NCBI RefSeq assembly: GCF_001940165.2 | Contig: NZ_CP135162.1 | Span: forward strand, 2,810,001-2,874,000 | Source: Roseburia sp. 831b | Lineage (GTDB): Bacteria; Bacillota; Clostridia; Lachnospirales; Lachnospiraceae | DNA: 64,000 nt | Direction of reading: 5' to 3' | Part shown: positions 17,633 to 26,519 of the stretch, one piece after another | Layout: the number at the start of each line of letters is the position of its first letter | How positions within the stretch are numbered: position 1 is the stretch's first letter | Notes under the pieces: model-generated | The model's input: only the letters and a program-made list of their open reading frames with translations | Told to the model about the DNA's origin: nothing | Database searches by the model: none | Made by a program: the position numbers and the translations under genes

Positions 17633-18507
17633 AATTTATAACGGAAGAAGACTTTATAGAACACGTTAGGGCAACTATTGAGAAGTATGGAGATAAACTG
17701 GAGTCATTTGATATTAAGCGCTTTAATAAGAATATCATTGATCCAATTAAATTAATTTTTGATAAAACAGTATATCGTTCAACATGGGATGAGATTGTAA
17801 GTAATGAAATTTTTAGACAAAGAGATAAGGCAAATAATAATGATATTGGGTATTTTCATCAAAGAATATTCCAGTATATTGCAAACTGCCACGTTCCCGA
17901 AAATGGAAAAGAAGGTGGATGGGATGTAATATACAACAATCCAGATGGAATTAAGCTGCCAGATGGAGATGTGGTTCATAATGTTTATGTTGAAATGAAG
18001 AATAAGCATAATACAATGAATTCTGCATCCGCAGGTAAAACGTATATAAAGATGCAGAATCAGTTACTGAAAGATGATGATTGTGCCTGCTTTCTTGTAG
18101 AAGCAATTGCTCAAAAATCGCAGAATATCAAATGGGAAACAACGGTTGACAAAAATAAGGTTTCTCATAGACGAATAAGACGAGTAAGTTTAGATCAGTT
18201 TTATGCGATAGTAACTGGTGAGGAAGATGCATTCTATCAAATTTGTATGGTGTTGCCTGAAATCATTGAAAATGTAGTCAATAGTGGAGAAGGTATTAAG
18301 GTTCCAGAAGATACAGTATTAGATGAACTTAAGAATATTGCTATTCAGATTGGAGAAGACTCTGAGAAGATGACAATGGCTATGGCTGTATACATGTTAG
18401 GATTTAATACATATAACGGATTTAGGGATTATCTGAAAGAAGAATCAAGTGTTGAGAGTGATGCACTTAAAAGACTATATATGTATGCGAAAATGGTGAA
18501 TAAATAA
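17617..18507 (+). CDS. Type II restriction endonuclease, Eco47II-like
   Basis: 296 residues. The context (overlapping a C5 methyltransferase) and the sequence point to the Eco47II family, whose known members cut GGNCC. A PD-(D/E)xK-like centre is visible: GGWDVIYNNPDG followed by VYVEMKNKHNT. The family assignment is from memory of the fold region and is moderate; the restriction role itself is strong. Base composition looks more AT-rich than the neighbours, consistent with lateral transfer of the pair. It starts 16 bases before the methyltransferase stop. Confidence 0.78.
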   Translation: MDWKIKFITEEDFIEHVRATIEKYGDKLESFDIKRFNKNIIDPIKLIFDKTVYRSTWDEIVSNEIFRQRDKANNNDIGYFHQRIFQYIANCHVPENGKEGGWDVIYNNPDGIKLPDGDVVHNVYVEMKNKHNTMNSASAGKTYIKMQNQLLKDDDCACFLVEAIAQKSQNIKWETTVDKNKVSHRRIRRVSLDQFYAIVTGEEDAFYQICMVLPEIIENVVNSGEGIKVPEDTVLDELKNIAIQIGEDSEKMTMAMAVYMLGFNTYNGFRDYLKEESSVESDALKRLYMYAKMVNK

Positions 18508-18518
18508 AAATTGAATTA

Positions 18519-18556
18519 ACAAAAGAGCAGCTACTTTTTTATAACTGCTCTTTTCC
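18519..18556. terminator. Bidirectional terminator, RM / tyrS
   Basis: Perfect 10-bp stem AAAAGAGCAG / CTGCTCTTTT with A and T tracts, between the converging restriction gene and tyrS. Confidence 0.85.
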
Positions 18557-18571
18557 TATTTTTAATCGAAC

Positions 18572-19810
18572 CTATTTCACAAGAATCTTCACAAATTTCT
18601 TCTTACCACGTTTTAAGACAAGACCTTCGCCTGCAAAATCAGATGCAGTGTAGGATGCTTTTACGTCGGTTACTTTTTCATCGGCGAGGGAAACACCGCC
18701 CTGTTCTACGGCACGGCGTGCATCGGAACGGGAAGGAGCCAGCTCGGTTTTTACTAATAAAGCAAGGATGTCAAGGGAACCTGCAACCGGGCTGTCTGCA
18801 AAGTCAGCTTCGGTAAGCTCTACGGTTGGCATGTTGGAGGAATCTCCGCCACCTGCAAATAAAGCGTGGGAAGCTTCTTTTGCTTTTTCCGCTTCTTCTT
18901 CGCCGTGAACCATCTTGGTCAGTTCATATGCTAAGATTTCTTTTGCCTGATTCAGCTGTGCGCCTTCCCAGTTTTCCATAGCATCGATTTCTTCTAATGG
19001 AAGGAAGGTGAGCATACGGATACATTTTAAAACGTCTGCGTCGGCAACATTTCTCCAGTACTGGAAGAACTCGAATGGGGAAGTCTTGTTCGGGTCAAGC
19101 CAAACAGCGTTTCCGGCAGTTTTTCCCATTTTCTTGCCCTGGGAGTCTGTTAAAAGTGTGATGGTCATTGCATGCGCATCTTTTCCGAGTTTTCTACGAA
19201 TCAATTCGGTACCGCCGAGCATGTTGCTCCACTGGTCATCTCCACCGAACTCCATGTTACAGCCGTATTTCTGGTATAACATGTAGAAGTCGTAACTCTG
19301 CATAATCATGTAGTTGAATTCAAGGAAGGAAAGACCTTTTTCCATTCTCTGTTTGTAACATTCTGCACGAAGCATGTTGTTGACACTGAAGCAGGCACCT
19401 ACTTCGCGGAGTAATTCCACATAGTTGAGTTTTAACAGCCAGTCAGCGTTGTTGACCATAAGAGCCTTGTCATCGCTAAAGTCGATGAAACGCTCCATCT
19501 GGCGTTTGAAACATTCTGCGTTGTGGTCGATGTCTTCTTTTGTCAGCATTTTTCTCATGTCGGTTCTTCCGGATGGGTCACCAATCATGGTTGTTCCGCC
19601 ACCAATCAAAGCAATTGGTTTGTTGCCTGCCATCTGAAGACGCTTCATTAAAGTGAGCGCCATAAAATGTCCGGCAGTCAAAGAATCAGCGGTACAGTCA
19701 AAACCAATGTAGAAAGTAGCTTTTCCTGCGTTAATCATGTTCTTGATTTCTTCTTCGTTTGTCACCTGGGCAATCAGGCCACGGGCAACTAATTCATCGT
19801 ATAATGTCAT
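18572..19810 (-). CDS. tyrS: Tyrosyl-tRNA synthetase
   Basis: 412-residue class I synthetase that charges tRNA-Tyr. It has YIGFDCTADSLTAGHF (HIGH-like) near residue 35 and KMGKT (KMSKS-like) near 230. EFGGDDQWSNMLGG is typical of TyrRS, and a C-terminal S4 RNA-binding domain (RSDARRAVEQGGVSL) closes it. RBS GGAGAA precedes the ATG. Expression is controlled by a T-box leader upstream. Confidence 0.97.
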   Translation of the reverse strand: MTLYDELVARGLIAQVTNEEEIKNMINAGKATFYIGFDCTADSLTAGHFMALTLMKRLQMAGNKPIALIGGGTTMIGDPSGRTDMRKMLTKEDIDHNAECFKRQMERFIDFSDDKALMVNNADWLLKLNYVELLREVGACFSVNNMLRAECYKQRMEKGLSFLEFNYMIMQSYDFYMLYQKYGCNMEFGGDDQWSNMLGGTELIRRKLGKDAHAMTITLLTDSQGKKMGKTAGNAVWLDPNKTSPFEFFQYWRNVADADVLKCIRMLTFLPLEEIDAMENWEGAQLNQAKEILAYELTKMVHGEEEAEKAKEASHALFAGGGDSSNMPTVELTEADFADSPVAGSLDILALLVKTELAPSRSDARRAVEQGGVSLADEKVTDVKASYTASDFAGEGLVLKRGKKKFVKILVK

Positions 19811-19919
19811 TGTAGTTCTCCTTTATATAAATGATTTTAAAATGTTTTCGTAGTTGTCATTTTGAGAGGATGCAAAAGTCTTTTGCAAATCGTATCATGG
19901 GAATCGCCTTTGTATCCAT

Positions 19920-20245
19920 CAAAAAAACCCCCGTCCTTCTATCAAAACGATAGAAAAGGACGAGGGTATAAACTCGTGTTACCACCTTTATTCGCAGACC
20001 ATTCACACAATCTGCCTCATTGAGTGTCTGTCAACACTCCAGCGCTCATAACGTGCGCCACTCCGTTGCAGCCTACTTACTCCATACATCTAACTACAAA
20101 TGTAAAAGAATGTTCGGTACAAAGCTCAGGGATGTATTCACGATAAGTTTCCCATGCACCTCTCATCAGCCGGTTGCTTTCTGTCTGTTTCACTTATTGC
20201 TACTTTTTCCCGTCAAAGCTGTTTCGCATATAGCAGTCATGACTT
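19920..20245 (-). promoter_or_regulatory. T-box leader of tyrS (Tyr specifier UAC)
   Basis: On the minus strand the T-box sequence AAAGGTGGTAACACG (19989-19975) is followed by a strong terminator, CCCTCGTCC.../...GGACGGGGG plus T tract (19967-19920). Upstream, the specifier loop GTGAATACATCCC shows the Tyr codon UAC at 20136-20134. Uncharged tRNA-Tyr should stabilise the antiterminator and switch tyrS on. Confidence 0.93.
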
Positions 20246-20251
20246 AAAGAC

Positions 20252-20281
20252 ATTATAAGCATCTGAAAAATCATTTGTCAA
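20252..20281 (-). promoter_or_regulatory. tyrS promoter
   Basis: On the minus strand, TTGACA (20281-20276) and TATAAT (20257-20252) with an 18-bp spacer, directly before the T-box leader. Confidence 0.85.
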
Positions 20282-20302
20282 GGAAAAGTTCTGGAGAGTG
20301 GG

Positions 20303-20647
20303 ACAATTCTGTCGGGTGATGCCGGTAGTAAAAGAGTGTGCAAAGTTTATTTAATTAACAAATTATATAAAGCTAAGGCTATTTTGTTCCGATGTACGAA
20401 TATAAGAAAATCTAAGTATGCCTTATAAAGGTATTTTGAAGTGACGTGAACGGCGTTCAACGAGTCGTCCATGACTCGTGAAGCCTTGTTCTGCCGTCCG
20501 TGGCAGAACAGCACTGAAAATTGATAGGCATACTAAGATTTTTTAATATTCTCCCAAAGTTACAAAAATAACCTTATCTTTATGTAATTTGTCATTTACA
20601 AAACTCCAAGCAATCTTTTACCACCGGCATCACCCGGCAGAATTGTC
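20303..20647. repeat. 345-bp giant imperfect inverted repeat with branched apex
   Basis: The outer 34 bp (20303-20336 and 20614-20647) match in inverted orientation with two differences, both G-T compatible in RNA. The arms go on pairing imperfectly to 20407-20423 / 20526-20542 (one mismatch in 17). The roughly 100-base apex holds three hairpins: GAAC-GGC-GTTC (20448-20458), ACGAGTC / GACTCGT (20460-20479) and GTTCTGCC / GGCAGAAC (20488-20509). The last two share loop GTCC(A/G)T. No reading frame spans it. It may be a palindromic MITE-like element or a structured RNA. Confidence 0.85.
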
Positions 20648-20665
20648 ACCTTTCGCAATCTGAAA

Positions 20666-20694
20666 TTGTGTCTTTACGTTTTCTGTGTTACGAT
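20666..20694 (+). promoter_or_regulatory. Possible promoter of HAD gene
   Basis: TTGTGT (20666-20671) and TACGAT (20689-20694) with a 17-bp spacer, about 30 bases before the gene. Both boxes deviate from consensus. Confidence 0.5.
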
Positions 20695-20724
20695 ATAGGA
20701 AGACTTTGGAAAGGATATAGAAAA

Positions 20725-21609
20725 ATGAAGGTAGTATTTTTAGATATAGACGGAACATTGGTGGATTACAACGGAAATGTGCCGGAGTCCACAAAGAAGG
20801 CGATTTTGCAGGCAAAGGCAAATGGACATAAAATGGTGCTTTGTACCGGACGAAGCAGATTTCAGATTCCAAAGAAATTATGGGATCTTGGAATGGATGG
20901 TGTGATTGCAGGCGCAGGAGCATTTGTAGAGGTATTTGACAGTGCAGCAGAAAAAGGAATTTCTGCAACTGATGAAACTGTCCCAAATGATTCAAAAATT
21001 ACAACAACAGGCACAATTCTTTGTCAGATGGTGATAGATGCCGAGCATGCCAAAAGTTCTTACGATTATTTAGAGGGAAACGGCGTCCTCTACTGCTATC
21101 AGGGCGAGGATGGAATCGTTTTAAATCAACGCAGCTACGACGGAATGATGGAGATTGACCGTTTGAATGGAATGAGCGAGGAGATGATGGAGAGTCTGCA
21201 TGGCGTGATTCATCTGACAGAGACACCGTGGGATGTTCCGAATCTGGAGAAAATCATTTTTTATGATGCACCGTTTACATTGGAACAGGTAAAAGCGGAC
21301 ATGCTGCCATATTTTGATACGGTTGCGCTAAGCCTGAGCGGTACCGAGGGTGTGTGCGGTGAGATTGGACTTAACAATATCCACAAAGCGACTGGAATCA
21401 AACTTTTCTTAGAGCATGTAGGAGTTGGACGTGAAGATTCCATCGCCATCGGGGACGGACCAAACGATCTTCAGATGATGGAGTACGCCGGAGTCGGTGT
21501 TGCAATGGGGAATGCAAAAGAAGAGGTAAAAAAATTAGCTGATATGGTGACAACGGATGTGACGGATGACGGAATCTATCATGCTTTTGAGAAATTAGGA
21601 TTGTTGTAA
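20725..21609 (+). CDS. HAD-superfamily (Cof-type) phosphatase
   Basis: 294 residues. The nucleophile motif FLDIDGTLVD is at 5-14, with D7 and D9. Motif II lies near LCTGRS, and motif III/IV is IAIGDGPNDLQMMEYAGVGVAMGNA. The cap between is the IIB type of Cof/YidA-like enzymes, which dephosphorylate sugar phosphates and related small molecules. ATG 20725 starts at the conserved motif; a longer upstream frame is less likely. It is monocistronic, with a terminator behind it. The substrate cannot be told. Confidence 0.9.
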   Translation: MKVVFLDIDGTLVDYNGNVPESTKKAILQAKANGHKMVLCTGRSRFQIPKKLWDLGMDGVIAGAGAFVEVFDSAAEKGISATDETVPNDSKITTTGTILCQMVIDAEHAKSSYDYLEGNGVLYCYQGEDGIVLNQRSYDGMMEIDRLNGMSEEMMESLHGVIHLTETPWDVPNLEKIIFYDAPFTLEQVKADMLPYFDTVALSLSGTEGVCGEIGLNNIHKATGIKLFLEHVGVGREDSIAIGDGPNDLQMMEYAGVGVAMGNAKEEVKKLADMVTTDVTDDGIYHAFEKLGLL

Positions 21610-21630
21610 AAAATAAGAAAGTGTCGGAGT

Positions 21631-21672
21631 GCCCGGCTGTGGTTTGAAAAGAAACTGCAGCCGGGCTTTTTT
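21631..21672 (+). terminator. Terminator of HAD gene
   Basis: GCCCGGCTG / CAGCCGGGC, 9 bp, plus inner pairing and a run of T. Confidence 0.9.
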
Positions 21673-21716
21673 GTTTTATAAGAACTGCTTTTGCCACCCA
21701 ATTCCTTATACAGAAC

Positions 21717-21781
21717 CATACAAAACATTTACATCCATTTTACGGACAAATGTGGTGTATTTTACAGAGAGAGGGTAAAGT
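21717..21781 (+). promoter_or_regulatory. Pho box promoter of ugp-like operon
   Basis: Hexamers 11 bp apart: CATACA 21717, TTTACA 21728, TTTACG 21739, a degenerate one at 21750, and TTTACA 21761. A -10 box TAAAGT begins at 21776, 15 bp after the start of the last repeat. The same layout occurs at 26363, 38474, 50199 and 54676. PhoP/PhoB proteins bind such TTTACA/TTAACA direct repeats. Confidence 0.82.
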
Positions 21782-21820
21782 AGGGTTCATGTTTGAGAGA
21801 TAGATTTGGAGGAAAAAGAA

Positions 21821-22969
21821 TTGGCAGAACTGACCTTACATAATGTTTGTAAAAAGTATCAAGCGGATGCCTATGCAGTGGAAGATTTTTCTTTAGAGAC
21901 AAAAGGAAAAGAATTTATTGTGTTTGTGGGTCCATCGGGATGTGGAAAATCAACGGTACTTCGCATGATAGCAGGACTGGAAGATATCACAAGCGGGGAG
22001 CTTTGGATGAATGGAAATCTGATGAACTATACCGAGCCAAAAGAGCGTAACGTTTCTATGGTTTTTCAGAATTATGCGTTGTATCCGAATATGACCGTGT
22101 ATGACAACATGGCGTTTTCCTTACAGATACGGGGTGAAAAGAAAAAAGAAATCCGCGGCAAAGTCCTTGAAGTGGCAAAAATGTTAGAGATTGATGGACT
22201 TTTAGAGCGAAGACCAGCAGCACTTTCGGGCGGACAGAAGCAAAGAGTCGCAATCGGAAGCGCTATTTTGCGGGAGCCGGACTTTTTCCTGATGGATGAG
22301 CCGCTGTCAAATCTGGATGCAAAATTAAGAACACAGATGAGGACAGAGATTGCAAAGCTTTATCACAAATTGAATGCAAGCGTGATTTATGTGACGCATG
22401 ACCAGACGGAGGCGATGACGCTTGGAACCAAAATTGTGGTGCTAAAGGATGGAAAAATCTTGCAGGTGGATACGCCAAAGAATCTGTATGAACACCCGGC
22501 AAATCGTTTTGTTGCGGGGTTCATTGGTTCCCCATCTATGAATTTTGCAAAAGTTCAGGTTGCGCTTCATGATAATGCAATTTACATCGATGCGGATGGT
22601 TTTCAAATTCCAACAGGTGAAAAATTAGCGGAGTATTTCAGGAGAATTGGGTATTGGGGAGAGTACGTGACGCTTGGAATCCGCCCGGAATGTATTCATC
22701 TGTGGGAGAAGACATTAGAAGAAATGGGAGAAGGTAAGGACGGTCTTTATACCGAGCCATTTGAGGTGGAGGTAGAAGCAACCGAGCTTCTTGGCTCTGA
22801 GCAGAATGTTTTTTTCCGGATGGGACAAGAAAAATGGTGCGCAAGAATGGATGCAGCGCGAACTTTTTTAAAGGGAGAAAAAATCAAAATCTGTCTGGAA
22901 CGGGAAAAAATGCAGTTCTTTGATTTGAATACAGAGAAAAATATTTTGCAGGAGGGAAATGTGAGATGA
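21821..22969 (+). CDS. ugpC: ABC importer ATPase, UgpC/MsmK type
   Basis: About 382 residues: an ATPase domain with Walker A GPSGCGKST, signature LSGGQKQR and Walker B FFLMDEPLSNLDAKLR, then a TOBE/regulatory domain from about 235 as in carbohydrate and glycerol-3-phosphate importers (CUT1). TTG 21821 is chosen: GGAGG lies eight bases upstream, whereas the in-frame TTG at 21806 overlaps that RBS. It heads ugpC-A-E-B under a Pho box, which favours glycerol-3-phosphate or a glycerophosphodiester over a sugar. Confidence 0.85.
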   Translation: MAELTLHNVCKKYQADAYAVEDFSLETKGKEFIVFVGPSGCGKSTVLRMIAGLEDITSGELWMNGNLMNYTEPKERNVSMVFQNYALYPNMTVYDNMAFSLQIRGEKKKEIRGKVLEVAKMLEIDGLLERRPAALSGGQKQRVAIGSAILREPDFFLMDEPLSNLDAKLRTQMRTEIAKLYHKLNASVIYVTHDQTEAMTLGTKIVVLKDGKILQVDTPKNLYEHPANRFVAGFIGSPSMNFAKVQVALHDNAIYIDADGFQIPTGEKLAEYFRRIGYWGEYVTLGIRPECIHLWEKTLEEMGEGKDGLYTEPFEVEVEATELLGSEQNVFFRMGQEKWCARMDAARTFLKGEKIKICLEREKMQFFDLNTEKNILQEGNVR

Positions 22970-23838
22970 ATCGTAGAAAAAAAGGAGCTGGATTCTGGCA
23001 GGGATACCTGTTTTTGTTACCGAGTTTGATTATTTTTGGCGTGTTTTTATTCTATCCGTTTGTAAAAACCATCTACTTAAGTCTTTTTAAGACGAATAAA
23101 ATGGGGCAGGCAAAATTATTTGTCGGATTTGGAAATTACGCGGAGCTATTGACGTCAAAGTCGTTTTACAACAGCCTGTTTGTGACGGTGGAATTTGTAG
23201 CAATTGTTGTAATCGGAAGTATGTTATTAGGACTTTTAGGGGCAATGTTGTGTAACAAAGCGTTTCCGGGAATCCGCGTTTTCTCGACGGCTTACGCACT
23301 GCCAATGGCAATCGCATCCAGTTCTGCAGCCATGATTTTTAAAATTATGTTAGACCCGACGATTGGAATTGTAAATAAGCTGTTAAAGCTGAACATCAAC
23401 TGGATTCAGGACCCGAAATATGCGCTGATTTGTGTGGCGGTACTGACGGCATGGTTAAACAGCGGGATTAATTTTTTATACTTTTCAGCAGGACTTAGCA
23501 ACATCGATGAGAGCATTTACGAAAGAGCCGCCGTGGATGGGGCAAACAGCGCGCAGATGTTTTTCCGATTGACACTGCCGGGACTTGGACCAATCCTTTT
23601 TTATACGATTGTGGTCAATATTATTCAGGCATTCCAGTCCTTCGGACAGGTCAAGATTTTGACGCAGGGCGGACCGGGAGAATCTACAAATCTGATTGTC
23701 TATTCGATTTACCGCGATGCCTTTTTCAATTACCGGTTTGGAAGTGCAGCAGCACAGTCAGTCGTTTTATTTATCATCATTATGATACTGACGCTCATCA
23801 TGTTCCGAATTGAGAAGAAGGGAGTTTCGTATTCATGA
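22966..23838 (+). CDS. ugpA: ABC importer permease, UgpA-like
   Basis: 290-residue CUT1-family permease with six membrane segments. The cytoplasmic EAA loop reads YERAAVDGANSAQMFFRLTL. It overlaps the ATPase gene by four bases (ATGA), as does the next gene, so the operon is translationally coupled. It forms the transport channel with UgpE. The symbol rests on the Pho-controlled operon and family, not on a tested substrate. Confidence 0.82.
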   Translation: MNRRKKGAGFWQGYLFLLPSLIIFGVFLFYPFVKTIYLSLFKTNKMGQAKLFVGFGNYAELLTSKSFYNSLFVTVEFVAIVVIGSMLLGLLGAMLCNKAFPGIRVFSTAYALPMAIASSSAAMIFKIMLDPTIGIVNKLLKLNINWIQDPKYALICVAVLTAWLNSGINFLYFSAGLSNIDESIYERAAVDGANSAQMFFRLTLPGLGPILFYTIVVNIIQAFQSFGQVKILTQGGPGESTNLIVYSIYRDAFFNYRFGSAAAQSVVLFIIIMILTLIMFRIEKKGVSYS

Positions 23839-24761
23839 GTACAGTGACATTAGATTGGAAAAAAACGGGCATCGCCATGCAGGAGCTATCCCCGGAAGAA
23901 TTAAAAGATTTGCACCGGGCGATGAGTAAAATGGGCGAGCGAAAAAGAGTACGCCGAAAAGCCATTCTGCTTTGTGCGAATCTTGTGGTGGCATTTGTCA
24001 TACTTTTGCCGCTCCTGTACGCAGTAAGCGTCGCTTTTATGCCCTCCTCGGATTTGTATACCATGGAAATGAACCTGATACCGTCGCATCCGACGCTTGA
24101 AAATTTCAGACAGGCATTGACGAAAATACCGTTGCTGCGGTTTGTCGTGAATTCCTTTTTGGTAGCTGGACTTATCACCGTGGGACAGATTATTTCATGT
24201 TCGCTGGCAGCGTTTGCATTTTCGTTCTTGGATTTTAAGGGAAAAAATGTACTTTTCATGCTGGTTATGGCGACGATGATGATTCCGGGAGAGGCAACGA
24301 TTATCTCAAATTATCTGACGGTCAGCAGCTGGGGCTGGCTGGATTCCTATAAGGTTTTGATTATTCCGTATCTGACAAGTGCGATGGGAATTTTCTTATT
24401 CCGGCAGTTTTATCTGAGTTTTCCAAAATCGTTATATGAAGCAGCGAAGTTAGACGGCTGCGGAAATATCCGATTTATTCTTACGATTTTGATGCCGCTT
24501 ACCAAATCCGGTATCGGTGCCATGGTAGTTTACACATTTATCAACGCATGGAATATGTACATGTGGCCGCTTTTAGTAAACGGCTCGAATGAAATGCGGA
24601 CCGTGCAAATCGGAATCAGCATGTTAAACAGCGTGGACGCACAGTCCATCACGATGATGATTGCGGGAGTTGTAATGATTATCCTGCCGTCCATCTCAAT
24701 TTTTATTATCGGACAGAAACAGTTAATTCGTGGTATGTTCTCCGGTGCGGTAAAAGGTTAG
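23835..24761 (+). CDS. ugpE: ABC importer permease, UgpE-like
   Basis: 308-residue second permease with six membrane segments and EAA loop YEAAKLDGCGNIRFILTILM. The N-terminus has about 45 residues of soluble, charged sequence before the first helix, longer than usual for this family. Four-base overlap with the gene before it. Partner of UgpA. Confidence 0.82.
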   Translation: MSTVTLDWKKTGIAMQELSPEELKDLHRAMSKMGERKRVRRKAILLCANLVVAFVILLPLLYAVSVAFMPSSDLYTMEMNLIPSHPTLENFRQALTKIPLLRFVVNSFLVAGLITVGQIISCSLAAFAFSFLDFKGKNVLFMLVMATMMIPGEATIISNYLTVSSWGWLDSYKVLIIPYLTSAMGIFLFRQFYLSFPKSLYEAAKLDGCGNIRFILTILMPLTKSGIGAMVVYTFINAWNMYMWPLLVNGSNEMRTVQIGISMLNSVDAQSITMMIAGVVMIILPSISIFIIGQKQLIRGMFSGAVKG

Positions 24762-24810
24762 CACCAGAGTTTCATATAAAAAACAGTACTCAAAAAAAGG
24801 AGAGAACAAA

Positions 24811-26229
24811 ATGAAAAAGAAAGTGGTTTCCGTAATGCTTACAGTAGCTATGGCAGCGTCCATGCTTGTAGGTTGTGGTAGCACAGGAACAACAGACACA
24901 GGAGCAGTTGACAACGCAGCAGGAGAGGAGACAGATGCAGGAGTCTCTGAGAATGAAAAAAATCCGACAGCACAGCCGTTAGACACATCTAACTTAGACG
25001 GAACAACGATTACATTCTGGCATTCTATGGGCGGTGTCAATGGAGAGGCATTACAGACACTTGTAGATAAGTTCAATGCAGAAAATGAATATGGAATTAC
25101 CGTAGATGCACAGTATCAGGGCGAATATGATGATACGATTAACAAATTAAAAAGTGCACAGATTGGAAATATGGGAGCAGACCTGGTACAGATTTATGAT
25201 ATCGGAACACGTTTCATGATTGATTCCGGCTGGATTGTTCCGATGCAGGAATTGATGGATCAGGCAGGATTTGACAGTTCCGTCATCGAGCCAAACATCG
25301 CAGCATACTACACCGTAGATGACGAGCTTTACTCTATGCCATTTAACTCTTCCACACCAATCATGTATTACAACAAGGATATGTTTGACGCAGCAGGCAT
25401 CACAGAGATTCCGACAAGCTTAGAGCAGATTGCCAAAATCAGCGACAAACTGACAACAGACGGTGGCGCAGAAGAGACGATTTCTCTTGGCATCTACGGC
25501 TGGTTCTTTGAGCAGTTTGTATGCAAACAGGGCGCAGCTTACGTTGACAATGGAAACGGACGTGAAGCAGCAGCAACCGCAGTAGATTTTGATAAAAACG
25601 GTTCCGCACTTGCGATTGCAAAAGAATGGAAAGCCTTAAGTGATGCAGGCGTTGCACCAAACGTAGGACGTGGCGGTGACAGCGGCATCACAGATTTTAC
25701 AGCAGGAAAATCAGCCATTACATTAGGCTCTACTGCATCTTTGAAACAGATTTTAGAGGATGTAAACGGCAGTTTTGAAGTCGGAACAGCTTACTTCCCA
25801 AGCGTAACCGACAGTGACAAAGGCGGTGTATCCATTGGTGGTGCTTCCCTTTGGGCATTGAACAACAATGATGCAACAAAACAGGCAGCAACCTGGTTAT
25901 TTGTACAGTACTTAGTATCCCCGGAATCTCAGGCATACTGGAACGCACAGACAGGTTACTTCCCGGTTACGACAGAAGCAGCATCCGAAGATGTTTATAT
26001 CGAAAATATGAAACAGTATCCACAGTTCCAGACCGCGATTGACCAGCTTCATGATTCCGCACCGGAATACGCAGGTGCATTACTCAGTGTTTTCCCGGAG
26101 GCAAGACAGATTGTGGAGACAGAAATTGAAAACATGGTAAACGGCCAGCAGACACCGGAAGAAGCAGTGGATGCGATGGCAAAACAGATTAATTCTTCCA
26201 TCGAAGATTACAATTTATTAAACGAATAA
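24811..26229 (+). CDS. ugpB: ABC importer solute-binding lipoprotein, UgpB-like
   Basis: 472 residues. A signal peptide with lipobox LVGC near residue 22 anchors it to the membrane. The mature start has ITFWHSMGGVNGEALQTLV, a pattern found in glycerol-3-phosphate binding proteins of family 1. It delivers ligand to UgpA/E. Position in a Pho-box operon supports a phosphorylated glycerol ligand; sugar binding cannot be excluded. RBS AAGGAGAG precedes the ATG. Confidence 0.83.
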   Translation: MKKKVVSVMLTVAMAASMLVGCGSTGTTDTGAVDNAAGEETDAGVSENEKNPTAQPLDTSNLDGTTITFWHSMGGVNGEALQTLVDKFNAENEYGITVDAQYQGEYDDTINKLKSAQIGNMGADLVQIYDIGTRFMIDSGWIVPMQELMDQAGFDSSVIEPNIAAYYTVDDELYSMPFNSSTPIMYYNKDMFDAAGITEIPTSLEQIAKISDKLTTDGGAEETISLGIYGWFFEQFVCKQGAAYVDNGNGREAAATAVDFDKNGSALAIAKEWKALSDAGVAPNVGRGGDSGITDFTAGKSAITLGSTASLKQILEDVNGSFEVGTAYFPSVTDSDKGGVSIGGASLWALNNNDATKQAATWLFVQYLVSPESQAYWNAQTGYFPVTTEAASEDVYIENMKQYPQFQTAIDQLHDSAPEYAGALLSVFPEARQIVETEIENMVNGQQTPEEAVDAMAKQINSSIEDYNLLNE

Positions 26230-26240
26230 GCTTCCTCCAA

Positions 26241-26278
26241 AAGAGGCTGTTGCACTCTGATGCGCAGTCTCTTTTTTT
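26241..26278 (+). terminator. Terminator of ugp-like operon
   Basis: AAGAGGCTG / CAGTCTCTT (one G-T) followed by seven T. Confidence 0.8.
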
Positions 26279-26362
26279 GTATGAAATAGTCATAAGATAG
26301 TTAATCCTTGATTTATTGCAAAATGGAACAAAAGCAGGACCATTTTGTGCCATCTTAATCTT

Positions 26363-26427
26363 CATACAAAAAAATTACCCGCATTTTACAAACGCACGAG
26401 TCAGATTTTACAGGCAAAAAGTAAAGT
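26363..26427 (+). promoter_or_regulatory. Pho box promoter of lysophospholipase operon
   Basis: Hexamers every 11 bp: CATACA 26363, ATTACC 26374, TTTACA 26385, a degenerate one at 26396, and TTTACA 26407, with TAAAGT starting at 26422. This repeats the ugp-like promoter position for position, including the degenerate fourth element. Confidence 0.82.
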
Positions 26428-26519
26428 AAAAGTGTTCTTGGATGAGGAAGAACTTCTTTATATGAGAAAACAGATGATGGTTGGAAACAAATGAATCATG
26501 ATGTGAAAGCAGGGAAAAC

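Noticed and set aside
20303..20647. Giant inverted repeat as part of the tyrS T-box
   Set aside because: It lies upstream of the tyrS promoter, so it is not in the leader transcript.
21821..26229. ABC importer as a plain sugar transporter
   Set aside because: Family alone would allow it, but the Pho box and the binding protein's FWHSMGG start favour glycerol-3-phosphate; kept as an alternative only.
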